A stretch of 47,777 nucleotides of DNA from Halapricum sp. CBA1109 (GTDB lineage: Archaea > Halobacteriota > Halobacteria > Halobacteriales > Haloarculaceae). Both the position numbers and the translations under genes were made by a program. The notes under the pieces were generated by a model, which saw nothing but the letters and a program-made list of their open reading frames with translations, ran no database searches and had not been told where the DNA came from. Position 1 is the first letter of the stretch. Every line of letters begins with the position of its first letter. The stretch is taken from assembly GCF_009741825.1 (NCBI RefSeq), contig NZ_WPCA01000005.1, positions 1 through 47,777 of the forward strand, read 5' to 3'. Shown piece by piece: positions 35,599 to 44,065 of this stretch.

Positions 35599-36204
35599 GA
35601 GGTCACGCGACACCTCGCCGACGCCCTCCTGCAGTTCGTCGTGGTACTCGACCAGTCGCTCGCGGATCTCGGGATGTTTCCGGGAGAGCATCTGGGCCGC
35701 CGTCAGCGCGGCGTTGAACGACTTGCCGGCGTCGACGGCCGTGATCGGCGCGCCCTGTGGCATCCCGATGACCGAGTCGACGGACTTCTCTTGGACCGGG
35801 ACGCCGACGACCGGCAGCGGGTAGGCGATGGAGGCGGTCATATTCGGCAGGTCCGCGGATTTCCCGCCCGCACCGGCGATGATCACGTCGATACCGCGGG
35901 CCTCGGCCGTCTCGGCGTAGGCGTACATCAGTTCCGGCGTCCGGTGGGCCGAGACGACGAACGTCTCGAAGGTGAACCGCGCATCGGGCGCGTCGGTGTA
36001 GTCGGTCTGTTCCGCGAAGTCCAGTTCCTCCGCCAACGCCGCGTACGCGCCGGGCCGTTTCCCCTTCCCGCCGGCCATCGTCGGGAGGTCCGAGTCGCTG
36101 CCCATCACGATGCCCACGTCCGGCGTCGCCTCGTTCGGCAGGTCCATCTTGGCCTGTTCGTGCAACTGGTCTATCAACGACTGCACGGAGTCTGCGGTTG
36201 TCAT
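35554..36204 (-). CDS. purE: 5-(carboxyamino)imidazole ribonucleotide mutase PurE
   Basis: PurE isomerises N5-CAIR to CAIR in purine synthesis. The 216-residue protein has the nucleotide-binding start GIVMGSDSDLPTMAGG, the catalytic loop FVVSAHRTPELMYAYA, then IIAGAGGKSADLPNMTAS and VGVPVQEKSVDSVIGMPQG. An insertion after SDSDLP (about 45-70, KGKRPGAYAALAEE) is a haloarchaeal feature. The gene is 54 bases downstream of purK, its partner. Its 3' end is duplicated just beyond the stop. Confidence 0.95.
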   Translation of the reverse strand: MTTADSVQSLIDQLHEQAKMDLPNEATPDVGIVMGSDSDLPTMAGGKGKRPGAYAALAEELDFAEQTDYTDAPDARFTFETFVVSAHRTPELMYAYAETAEARGIDVIIAGAGGKSADLPNMTASIAYPLPVVGVPVQEKSVDSVIGMPQGAPITAVDAGKSFNAALTAAQMLSRKHPEIRERLVEYHDELQEGVGEVSRDLHEMGTPGFKAEYWE

Positions 36205-36258
36205 ACGAGAGGATGCACGCGCGGCCGTCCTAAGCGTGACGGGACGAGAACGGGGCGG

Positions 36259-37413
36259 TCATTCCGTGAACGTCAGTTCCTCCCGCACGTCCCGCGTCGC
36301 CTCCAGCAGTTCCGTCGTGTCCGCGTCCAGCCGACCTATCTGTGTGATGTGGCCACACTTCCGGAGGTTGTACACCTCGTCTTTGCCGTAGAAGTGCATC
36401 TTGCAGCCGTCGGTCGACAGCACTGCGTCGACGCCGGCGAGGGTGGCCGGCTGGCGCTTTTCGACGTCGCCGAGGATATTCGCCGTGACGGTTGGACTCC
36501 GGCGCTCGGTCGACCCCAGCGGCCACCCGAGGACGCCCCGAAGGTGTTGCTCGAACTGGGAGGTCTCACAGCCCTCGATGGTCCAGTGGCCGGAGTTGTG
36601 CGGCCGGGGCGCTATCTCGTTGAGCAGTATCTCGCCGTCGGCCGTCTCGAACAACTCGACGCCGAAGACGCCGCGGCCATCGAGCACGTCCAGTACGTCA
36701 ACCGCCACCTCGCGGGCACGCTCACGCGTCGTGTCGTCCGTCCGCGCCGGCGACACCGTCTCCCGGAGAATCTCTTCCTCGTGGATGGTCTCGGTGACGG
36801 GGAAAGTGTCGACTTCGCCGTCGCCCTGACAGGCCATCACGGCCAGTTCCCGCTCGTAGTCGACAAACTCCTCGACCATCCACGGGCCGTCGACGACTTC
36901 CAGCGCGGCCTCGACGTCGTGGCGGTCGTATATCGCGGCGTTGCCGCGGCCGTCGTAGCCGCCGACGCGGGCTTTCAGCATCAGCGGATAGCCGAACTCC
37001 TCAGCGGCGTCGACCACGTCTTGGATGCCGCCGACCGCGCGGAACCGCGGAACTGGGACGCCGGCCTCCTGCAACCGCCGCTTCTGGACGAGTTTGTCCG
37101 CGATCATCCGAAGCGTCGAGGGGTGGGGGTGGACCGGCGTGTCCATCTCCTCGGCGACGAACTCAAGATGGTCGGGGTCGACCAGTTCTATCTCGTAGGT
37201 CAACACGTCGACGCGTTCGGCGAGGCGGCGGTAGGTCTCGCGGTCGTCGAACTCGCCGACGAGTTGGTCGGTGACGACCGGTGCGGCCGGGGCGTCGGGC
37301 GTCGGGTCGGCGGCCACGAGGTCGACACCCATCGGGGCGGCGGCCTCGCCGAGCATCCGGCCGAGCTGGCCCGCGCCGACCACGCCGACGGTCGGTCCAG
37401 GGAGCGTTGTCAT
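36259..37413 (-). CDS. purK: 5-(carboxyamino)imidazole ribonucleotide synthase PurK
   Basis: PurK carboxylates AIR using ATP and bicarbonate. The 384-residue ATP-grasp protein starts with GPTVGVVGAGQLGRMLGEAA and shows the ATP-grasp motifs PLMLKARVGGYDGRGNA, VFGVELFETADGEILLNEIA and PRPHNSGHWTIEGC. It forms an operon with purE. The minus-strand T-run at 37440-37444 separates it from the glycosyltransferase gene upstream. Confidence 0.95.
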   Translation of the reverse strand: MTTLPGPTVGVVGAGQLGRMLGEAAAPMGVDLVAADPTPDAPAAPVVTDQLVGEFDDRETYRRLAERVDVLTYEIELVDPDHLEFVAEEMDTPVHPHPSTLRMIADKLVQKRRLQEAGVPVPRFRAVGGIQDVVDAAEEFGYPLMLKARVGGYDGRGNAAIYDRHDVEAALEVVDGPWMVEEFVDYERELAVMACQGDGEVDTFPVTETIHEEEILRETVSPARTDDTTRERAREVAVDVLDVLDGRGVFGVELFETADGEILLNEIAPRPHNSGHWTIEGCETSQFEQHLRGVLGWPLGSTERRSPTVTANILGDVEKRQPATLAGVDAVLSTDGCKMHFYGKDEVYNLRKCGHITQIGRLDADTTELLEATRDVREELTFTE

Positions 37414-37439
37414 TACGCCGCCGTTCCACGAGCGCGGGC

Positions 37440-37444
37440 AAAAA
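37440..37444 (-). terminator. T-run between the Agl23-like gene and purK
   Basis: Five T residues on the minus strand lie about 19 bases after the stop at 37463 and before the purK ATG at 37413, suggesting that purKE is a separate transcript. Confidence 0.4.
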
Positions 37445-37462
37445 CGTATCGTGTGGCGGTCG

Positions 37463-39331
37463 TCAGCCGTCGAGCCTGTCGGTGTCGACGAAGATGGCCA
37501 CCTCGACGCCGCGGGTCCGGATGAGCCCGACCCGCACGTCGTAGTCGGGGACGTACCGCGCGACGGTGTCGCGGTTCTGGACCTTGGTGACGACTATCGG
37601 CGGCGTCTCGCCCTCGGTGAGCTTGTCGTTGAGGTCGAAGCTGTCCTCGGCACAGGTGGTGTTGGCGTCGCTGGCGTAGAGATACCACGGGATGGGAAGG
37701 GAGCTGAACCACCCCGAGTCCCCGACGCAGGCCGGGCGTCTGGTCTCGGAGGGTTCGTTGCCGACGAAGGAATCGCCGTAGATCACCGCGTCGGTCCCGT
37801 TGTTCTCGGCCGCGAGGCGGTGGATGTCGTCGGTCGTCGCCCGGAAATCGCCGGCCGGCTGAGCGAACTGGGTGAGCTTGTTCTCGTCGGTGCGGGGAGA
37901 GTCGTAGACAGCCCCGAACGAGGTGACCGCGAGGTTCGAGACGAGGAGGACGACCAACAGGACAGACAGCGCGGTAGTGACGGCGTCACCGTCGAGGCCT
38001 GCCCAGCCCCATCGGAGAATCATCCCGACGCCGACGGCGGCCGGCACCGCCAGCGGGATGATCGAGTGAGTCGCGTTCCAGGCCCACGAGCCGGTGACGT
38101 CGAGCGCCAGCGGGTACGCCAGCACGGAGACGAACCCGCCGTAGGCGAAAAACAGCACGAGGTTCCGACTCCGGTCGCGGGCGTATCGCTCGGCGAGGAA
38201 GCCGATTACGGCCATCGACAGCACCGGCAGCGCGTGTGTGACGAGCACGTCGAGGTACTTCGGCGCGAACTCCTGGTACTTCCCGACGAAGTCTTTTCCC
38301 CCGGCCGTCCCAAACCACGAGAAGTACTCGGTCCCGAAGTACTCGGCCGTGTTGGCCAAAAGCGTCGGGAACTGCAGCGGGTTCCGGAGCGCTTCGCCGA
38401 AGGTCACCGTCCCGATTTCTGCTTGGGAGACCAGCGGGTACACCTCGGTCGGCGACCCCCGCGGCGCGAAGAAGTACAGCCAGACGACGCCGAAGACGGC
38501 GACGGCGACTCCGACCTTGCCGACGAACAGGCCACCGGTCCGTACCAGCCCTCGCTCGCGGACCGCACCGACTTTCCCACGGAGCAGGTCCAGCCCGTTG
38601 GCACGCTGCCGGGGGCGAAACAGCGCGGCGTCGATCAGCAGCGCCGACCCGCCGAGCCACGTCAGGACGTAGAGGATAGCGTTCTCCTTGGAGGCGACGC
38701 CGAGGGCGAACCACGCCGCACCACCCCAGAGGTACCGCGCCCGTCGGGTGTCGTAGTACCGGACGAGGAAGCCGAAAGCCGTGAACACGAACGCGCCGAC
38801 GAGCACGTCGCTGCGCATAAATCGCGAGTAGTACAGCAGCACGGAGTTGCCGGCGAGAAACACCGCCAGCGGGACCATCTCCTCGTCCCGGAGGTGCTCG
38901 CGGAACAAAAGCGCCGATAGCGGGAGCAGGCCACCGACCAGCGCCACCGGGAGGCGCGCGAGGAGGTCGCTCGGCCCGAAGAGGCCGAACAGGAACCGGG
39001 CGGCGTGCTGAGCCAGCGGCCCGTGGACGATATGACGGTAGACGAACGAGCCCGTTTCGTCGTACCGTAACGCCCAGTGGGCGACCCGGGCCTCGTCCCA
39101 GTGGGCGGTGCGGTAGCCGAGGCCGTACAACCGGAGGGCAAGCGCGAGGAGGGCGACGAGGGCGACGGCGACCACGACGGCGTCGGTCCGGGCGAGGCGG
39201 CCGGGCAGCGGCACCGTCTCGGGGAGCAGGGCGCGGAGCGTCCGTCGGTCGCCGTCCCCTTCGGTGTCCGCCGTCGGCCCCGGCTCGGGGGTGTCGTCGC
39301 GGTCGGTCGAACCCTCACGACCGGAGTCCAT
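37463..39331 (-). CDS. Agl23-like membrane glycosyltransferase-fold protein
   Basis: 622 residues. An acidic cytoplasmic N-terminus (~45 residues) is followed by about 11 membrane helices with the GT39/PMT-like first loop GYRTAHWDEARVAHWALRYD, in which the DE pair is the expected catalytic or metal site, and FVYRHIVHGPLAQH, LLYYSRFMRSDVLVG and ALGVASKENAILYV. This combination defines the family named after flippase-associated Agl23 of Haloferax (TIGR03663 type), implicated in S-layer N-glycosylation. A soluble C-terminal domain with a Cys pair lies outside the membrane. It is the downstream member of a tandem pair. Confidence 0.85.
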   Translation of the reverse strand: MDSGREGSTDRDDTPEPGPTADTEGDGDRRTLRALLPETVPLPGRLARTDAVVVAVALVALLALALRLYGLGYRTAHWDEARVAHWALRYDETGSFVYRHIVHGPLAQHAARFLFGLFGPSDLLARLPVALVGGLLPLSALLFREHLRDEEMVPLAVFLAGNSVLLYYSRFMRSDVLVGAFVFTAFGFLVRYYDTRRARYLWGGAAWFALGVASKENAILYVLTWLGGSALLIDAALFRPRQRANGLDLLRGKVGAVRERGLVRTGGLFVGKVGVAVAVFGVVWLYFFAPRGSPTEVYPLVSQAEIGTVTFGEALRNPLQFPTLLANTAEYFGTEYFSWFGTAGGKDFVGKYQEFAPKYLDVLVTHALPVLSMAVIGFLAERYARDRSRNLVLFFAYGGFVSVLAYPLALDVTGSWAWNATHSIIPLAVPAAVGVGMILRWGWAGLDGDAVTTALSVLLVVLLVSNLAVTSFGAVYDSPRTDENKLTQFAQPAGDFRATTDDIHRLAAENNGTDAVIYGDSFVGNEPSETRRPACVGDSGWFSSLPIPWYLYASDANTTCAEDSFDLNDKLTEGETPPIVVTKVQNRDTVARYVPDYDVRVGLIRTRGVEVAIFVDTDRLDG

Positions 39332-39371
39332 ACCGGATGCCTGCCGGGCGACCGTTAGAACAGTTCTGGTT

Positions 39372-41323
39372 TCAGTCGGCGACGTAGACGGTGGCCTTCG
39401 GGAGCGAGGTGTCCTTCGACCGGAGGTTGTACGTCGTCGCCGCGTACTGTTCGTCCAGCAGGTCCGCCGGGACGCTGTCGTCGGCGGCGTTCGTGACGAT
39501 GATGGCCGGCGGGTCGGTGTTCAGTCGTTCCCGGAGGCCCTGCCGGTCGGTCTCACAGGAGGCGTTCGCGCCGCTCTGGGCGAGATACCAGTGGATGGGC
39601 AGCGACTCGCTCCAGTCGGTACAGATCGGCTGGAAGTTGGTGTAGGCATTGTATCCGGCCCCGGCGGGATCGCGCTTGACGAACGAGCCGCGCATACTCG
39701 AATTTCCGTAGTAGAGGACGCCCGCGTCGGCGTCGGCGGCGGCGTCAAGTTGCGCCTCAAGCGTCGAGAGGTCGTCGTTCGGTTGGCCGTGCTGGACGAG
39801 GATGTTCGTGGTGTCGCCGCCGGTCGCGGGCGTGAGGTAGACGAGGTTCGCGCCGTTGAGCAGGACGAGGCCCGTGACGACGACCACGACCAGCGCCGAG
39901 AGGCCGACGCTGATCGCGTCGTCGTCCGCGAAGGCCTCGTAGCCCCAGCGGCCGACCATCGCGACGCCGACGGCCGCCGGGACGGCAAGCGGCAGGAGGA
40001 TGTGGACGTTGTTCCAGCGCCACCCGCCGCCGATGGACAGGCCAGCGGGGTAGCCGACCAGCGAGGCGACGCCGGCGAAAAACAGCAGCATCACCAGCGG
40101 GCGACCCTCGGCGACGCCGTAGCGCTCGCGGACGAAGCCGGCGACGGCGAACAGGGACAGCGGCGCCGCGGCGTAGCCCAATCCTTCCAGCGTGCCGCCG
40201 AGGCGGGTGAGGTACGCGTCGATGGTCAACTCCGTCGAGGAGGCCCCCCACGCGCCGTACTCGGCGATAAACTGATCGACGGTGGCCCCGACGACCGTCG
40301 GCCACTGGCCTGGCGCGGTGACGGCCGTCCAGAACCCCGGCAAGGTGTCGGGTGAGGCGGGCAGATAGAGCATTCCCTCCAGTCCCGCGCCCCGCGGCGC
40401 GAACATAAAGACGAACAGCGCAAAGCCAAGCGCCGCCGACCCGAGACGTGCGGGAGGTACCGACGCCCGACGGCGGGATAGTCGACGGCCCGGACGTGCC
40501 CGGCGGCGGTCCTAAGCCTGTCGACGCCCGTCCGGTCTGACCCGGGCGAATCCAGCGCCCGGTCGGCCAACAACACGAGCGCGCCGCCCCACGTCACGAG
40601 ATAGAGGATGGCGTTCTCCTTGGAGGCTATCGCGAGCGTGACGAACGCGGCGATACCGTAGAGGTACCGCGGCCGGCGGGTGTCGAGGAATCGAACTCCG
40701 AGCCCCAGCGCGGTGAACATGAACGCGCCGACGAGCACGTCGCTGCGCATAAATCGGGAGTAGTAGAGGAAGACGGGGTTGAACGCGAGGAACGCGGCGA
40801 GGACGCCGACCTCGATTCGGCGCAGGCGCTTTCGGAACAGAAGCGCCGACAGCGGAAGCAGGCCGCCGACGATGGCGACCGGCAGGCGGACCGTGAAGTC
40901 GCTCGCCCCGAACAGCGGGAACAGCCAGCGGCTGGTGTGCTGGACGAACGGGCCGTGGATGATGTGCCGGTAGGCGAACGACCCCTGTTCGTGGGTGTAC
41001 AGCGCCCAGTAGGCGACGCGGGCCTCGTCCCAGTGGGCCGCGCGGGAGCCGAGCGAGACCAGTCTGAGGGCGAGCGCGAGGGCGGTGAGCGCGAGGACGG
41101 CCGCGAGCAGCGGGCGGCGACGAACTCGGTCGAGGACGGCCGCCTGCCGGTCGTCCGGTGGGGGGCCGCCAGTGCCGTCCGCCGACGCGGGACGGGCAGT
41201 GTCGTCCGCCGGCGTGTTGCTGTCGGTAGCGTCCGCTGACGGATTGTTCTCGGTGGCGTCGTCCGGGGCCTCGCCCGCGTCCGCCGTCGGGTCGTGGTCC
41301 GAATCGTTCGACGGGGGCGTCAT
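39372..41323 (-). CDS. second Agl23-like protein, frameshifted
   Basis: A paralogue of the next gene downstream, sharing SRAAHWDEARVAYWALYTH, FAYRHIIHGPFVQH, FLYYSRFMRSDVLVG and LAIASKENAILYLV. One base is missing near 40450; restoring it joins RRYLP with ARLGSAALGFALFVFMFAP, giving 650 residues that end LPKATVYVAD. The N-terminal ~65 residues are acidic and low-complexity. The two genes are 40 bases apart and look like a duplication, with possibly different donor or acceptor preference. Confidence 0.85.
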
Positions 41324-41418
41324 TGTCGTAGCGACCGCACCGGGTGGATAGAAGGCTTGTGGTTGCCGACCGCGAGCGGAACGGTAGTTCTTTCAGGGCA
41401 CGCGCCCACCCGCCAGAT

Positions 41419-41823
41419 ATGGTCAGGCTCGGGCTGGTGATCGCCCAGTACGACAAACACGGGGCGGTCCTCTCGGAGATGGAACAGTCGGCCCGCGAGG
41501 CCGCCGCCGACCGCGACGCCGAGATAGTGGCGACCCACGAGGTGCCCGGCGCGTACGACACGCCGCTGGCGGCCGACCGACTGGCCCGCCGCGAGGACGT
41601 CGACGCCGTCGCGGTGCTCGGCGTCATCGTCTCGGGCGACACCGACCACGACCAAGTGATCGGTCACGCCGCCGCGCAGGGGCTCACGGAGGTCAGCCTC
41701 GACCGTGACACGCCGGTCACGCTCGGCATCATCGGCCCGGGTATGAGCCAGGACGAGGCCGCGGCCCGCACCGAGAAGGGGCGCGAGGCCGTCGAGAGCG
41801 CCATCGATATGAGTAAACTATGA
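41419..41823 (+). CDS. ribH: 6,7-dimethyl-8-ribityllumazine synthase
   Basis: RibH condenses a pyrimidine with dihydroxybutanone phosphate in riboflavin synthesis. At 134 residues it is the short archaeal form. Motifs are HEVPGAYDTPLAADRLARRE, VAVLGVIVSGDTDHDQVIGH with the catalytic His, and TPVTLGIIGPGMSQDEAAAR. The stop overlaps the aminotransferase ATG as ATGA. Confidence 0.92.
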   Translation: MVRLGLVIAQYDKHGAVLSEMEQSAREAAADRDAEIVATHEVPGAYDTPLAADRLARREDVDAVAVLGVIVSGDTDHDQVIGHAAAQGLTEVSLDRDTPVTLGIIGPGMSQDEAAARTEKGREAVESAIDMSKL

Positions 41824-42979
41824 GCTACGAATTCGACTTCGCAGACCGCGTACAGCGTGTGGAACCGTCCGCGACTATCGCCATCAGCAACCTCGCGGCC
41901 GAACTGGAGGCCGAGGGGAAAGACGTCGTCGACCTCAGCGTCGGCGAACCCGACTTCGACACACCGGAGAACATCAAACAGGCCGCCAAGGACGCGATGG
42001 ACGCCGGTGAGGTGGGCTACACCCCCTCCAACGGCATCCCCGCGCTGAAGGAGGCCATCGTCGAGAAGTTCGAGGCCGACGGCCTCACCCAGTACGGCAC
42101 CGACAACATCATCGTCACGCCGGGCGGCAAGCAGGCCCTCTACGAGGTGTTCCAGTCGGTCATCGACGATGGGGACGAAGTCTGTCTCATCGACCCCGCG
42201 TGGGTCTCCTACGAGGCGATGGTCAAACTGGCAAACGGCTCGGTCACCCGGATGTCCACGGCCGACCACGGCTTCGACCTCGAACCCGCACTGGACGAAC
42301 TCGCCGACACCGTCAGCGACGACACCGAACTGCTGGTCGTCAACACCCCGGGCAACCCCCACGGGTCGGTCTACTCCCGCGAGGCCCTCGAGGCGTCCGT
42401 GACCTGGCCGTCGAACACGACTTCCTCGTCATCTCCGACGAGATATACAAGGAGATTACCTACGACGACGCCGACCCGATCAGTCTCGGGACCCTAGAGG
42501 GGATGGAGGACCGCACCATCACGCTCAACGGCTTCTCGAAGGCCTACGCGATGACCGGGTGGCGCCTCGGCTACATCGGCGCGCCCGAAGCGCTCGTCGA
42601 TCAGGCCGGGAAACTCCACAGCCACTCGGTGACCTGCGCAGTCAACTTCGTCCAGCACGCCGGCGTCGAGGCCCTAGAGAACACCCACGACCCCGTCGTC
42701 GAGATGCGCGACGCCTTCGAGGAACGCCGGGATATGCTCGTGGACCTGTTCGCCGACCACGGCAAGGACGTCCCGGTTCCGGAGGGCGCGTTCTATATGA
42801 TGCTCCCCGTCTGGGAGGACGATCAGGCGTGGGCCGAAGCGGCCGTCGAGGAGGCACAGGTTGCGACCGTGCCGGGCAGTCCGTTCGGGACGCCCGGCTA
42901 CGTCCGCCTGTCCTACGCCGCGAGCAAGGAACGACTGCGGGAGGCCGTCGAGCGACTGGCCGAAGCGGACCTGCTGTAG
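41820..42979 (+). CDS. class I/II PLP-dependent aminotransferase, frameshifted
   Basis: A fold-type I aminotransferase, 386 residues after adding one G near 42392 (restoring ALEGVRDLAVEHDFL). The sequence shows DLSVGEPDFDTPENIKQA, VTPGGKQALYEVFQ, NTPGNPHGSVYS and the PLP-lysine motif LNGFSKAYAMTGWRLGYIG, then FYMMLPVW and the substrate Arg near GYVRLSYA. The family includes archaeal aspartate and aromatic aminotransferases; the exact substrate is not clear. The four-base overlap with ribH makes coupled translation likely. Confidence 0.9.
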
Positions 42980-43016
42980 GTTCGGACTCCGGCGTCGCCC
43001 GCCGGAAAACAGTTTC

Positions 43017-43445
43017 TCAGTGGTGGCGGTCGAGAATGCGCTGGACGATAGCGCTCGTCGACAGCAACTCCTCGTCGAAGTCAGGTTCTCGGGGGCCGGC
43101 ACGCTCTATCGAACAGTCGATACCCCGCGTCGCGAGAGCGTCGGCGATTGCCGCCTCGTCGTGGTGTTGGTCGTGACCGAGAACGATGAGGTCCGGGTCG
43201 ATGCGCTGGATGGGGACGAAGATGTCCTCGGGGTGGCCGAGGTGGGCCTCGTCGACGGGGTCTAACGCCCCGACCATCTCGGTACGCTGGCGGCCGTCCA
43301 GCACGGGCGCGTCCTTGTGGGTGACGTTCTCGTGACGGGCGACGATGGCGTGCAACTCCGTCCCCATCGCCGCGGCTTCCCGGAGGTAATGGAGGTGGCC
43401 GGGGTGGAGCAGGTCGAATGTGCCCTGTGCGACGACGCGCGTCAA
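43017..43445 (-). CDS. ribL: archaeal FAD synthase RibL (FMN adenylyltransferase)
   Basis: RibL transfers AMP to FMN to make FAD. The 142-residue nucleotidyltransferase starts [20 protein letters not shown] with the HxGH nucleotide motif (14-17), followed by VLGHDQHHD and the C-terminal [10 protein letters not shown] that replaces the usual ISSTxIR signature. The most likely start is TTG at 43445, overlapping the upstream stop as TTGA; GTG at 43454 is also open. It is coupled to the JAMM gene. Confidence 0.88.
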   Translation of the reverse strand: MTRVVAQGTFDLLHPGHLHYLREAAAMGTELHAIVARHENVTHKDAPVLDGRQRTEMVGALDPVDEAHLGHPEDIFVPIQRIDPDLIVLGHDQHHDEAAIADALATRGIDCSIERAGPREPDFDEELLSTSAIVQRILDRHH

Positions 43446-43960
43446 AAGAACCACCCGCCGTCGCGGTCGTCCTCCTCGCTGGGTGCGAGTTCGCGGTCGA
43501 TGTCGGCCTGCGTGAAGTCGAAGAACTCCTTTTCGGGCAACTCGACGTCGAGTACCGGGAGGTCGATGGGGTCGCCCTCCGTGTCGAAGGCCTGCCAGTC
43601 GCCGCGTTCGTAGGGCGCGCCGACGATGATGTGGACGTCGCCCTTCCCGAAGGTGGCGAGGTCGGCGTCGCTTGGCTTGAGGACGCCGTTCGGGTGGGAG
43701 TGTATCGACCCGGCGGCGCTGACGTCGTTGGGGACCATACTCGTCTTGACCGTGGCGCTGACGGGATTGGACTCGGTACCGGGGATGACCAGCACGTCGC
43801 TGAGGACGGTCCCGCTCCGGTCGAGGCCGAGTTTCCGGGCGTCTTCGCCGCGGAGCAGCCCCATATACTCGTTCGGATGGCTGTCCCGTGAGGATTCGAG
43901 CGCGAACGTGAGGGCGCTCTCGGCGATACCGATGATCTCCGAGTTGCGGAACAGCCGCAT
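43442..43960 (-). CDS. JAMM/MPN+ metalloprotease (desampylase type)
   Basis: 172 residues from ATG 43960 ([17 protein letters not shown]). The zinc site is complete: Glu 31 in [11 protein letters not shown], His 87 and His 89 in [18 protein letters not shown], and Ser 97 and Asp 100 as HxHx7SxxD. Haloferax HvJAMM1, of the same family and size, removes ubiquitin-like SAMP proteins from targets. I infer the same role here. The in-frame extension back to 44056 is not conserved-looking. Its stop overlaps the ribL start. Confidence 0.9.
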   Translation of the reverse strand: MRLFRNSEIIGIAESALTFALESSRDSHPNEYMGLLRGEDARKLGLDRSGTVLSDVLVIPGTESNPVSATVKTSMVPNDVSAAGSIHSHPNGVLKPSDADLATFGKGDVHIIVGAPYERGDWQAFDTEGDPIDLPVLDVELPEKEFFDFTQADIDRELAPSEEDDRDGGWFF

Positions 43961-44065
43961 ACACCCCCATCGGGTCGGCCGCCTTCTAAGCGTTCCGACT
44001 GCTGGGGGTGAGCCAGCGGCCGCTTCCAAAGCTTGAAACCCCGAGGGTGCCGACACAGTAGTAAT

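Noticed and set aside
35401-37524. Plus-strand frame of 707 codons opposite purE and purK
   Set aside because: It begins inside the duplicated purE end and has no recognisable protein features; both genes on the other strand are certain.
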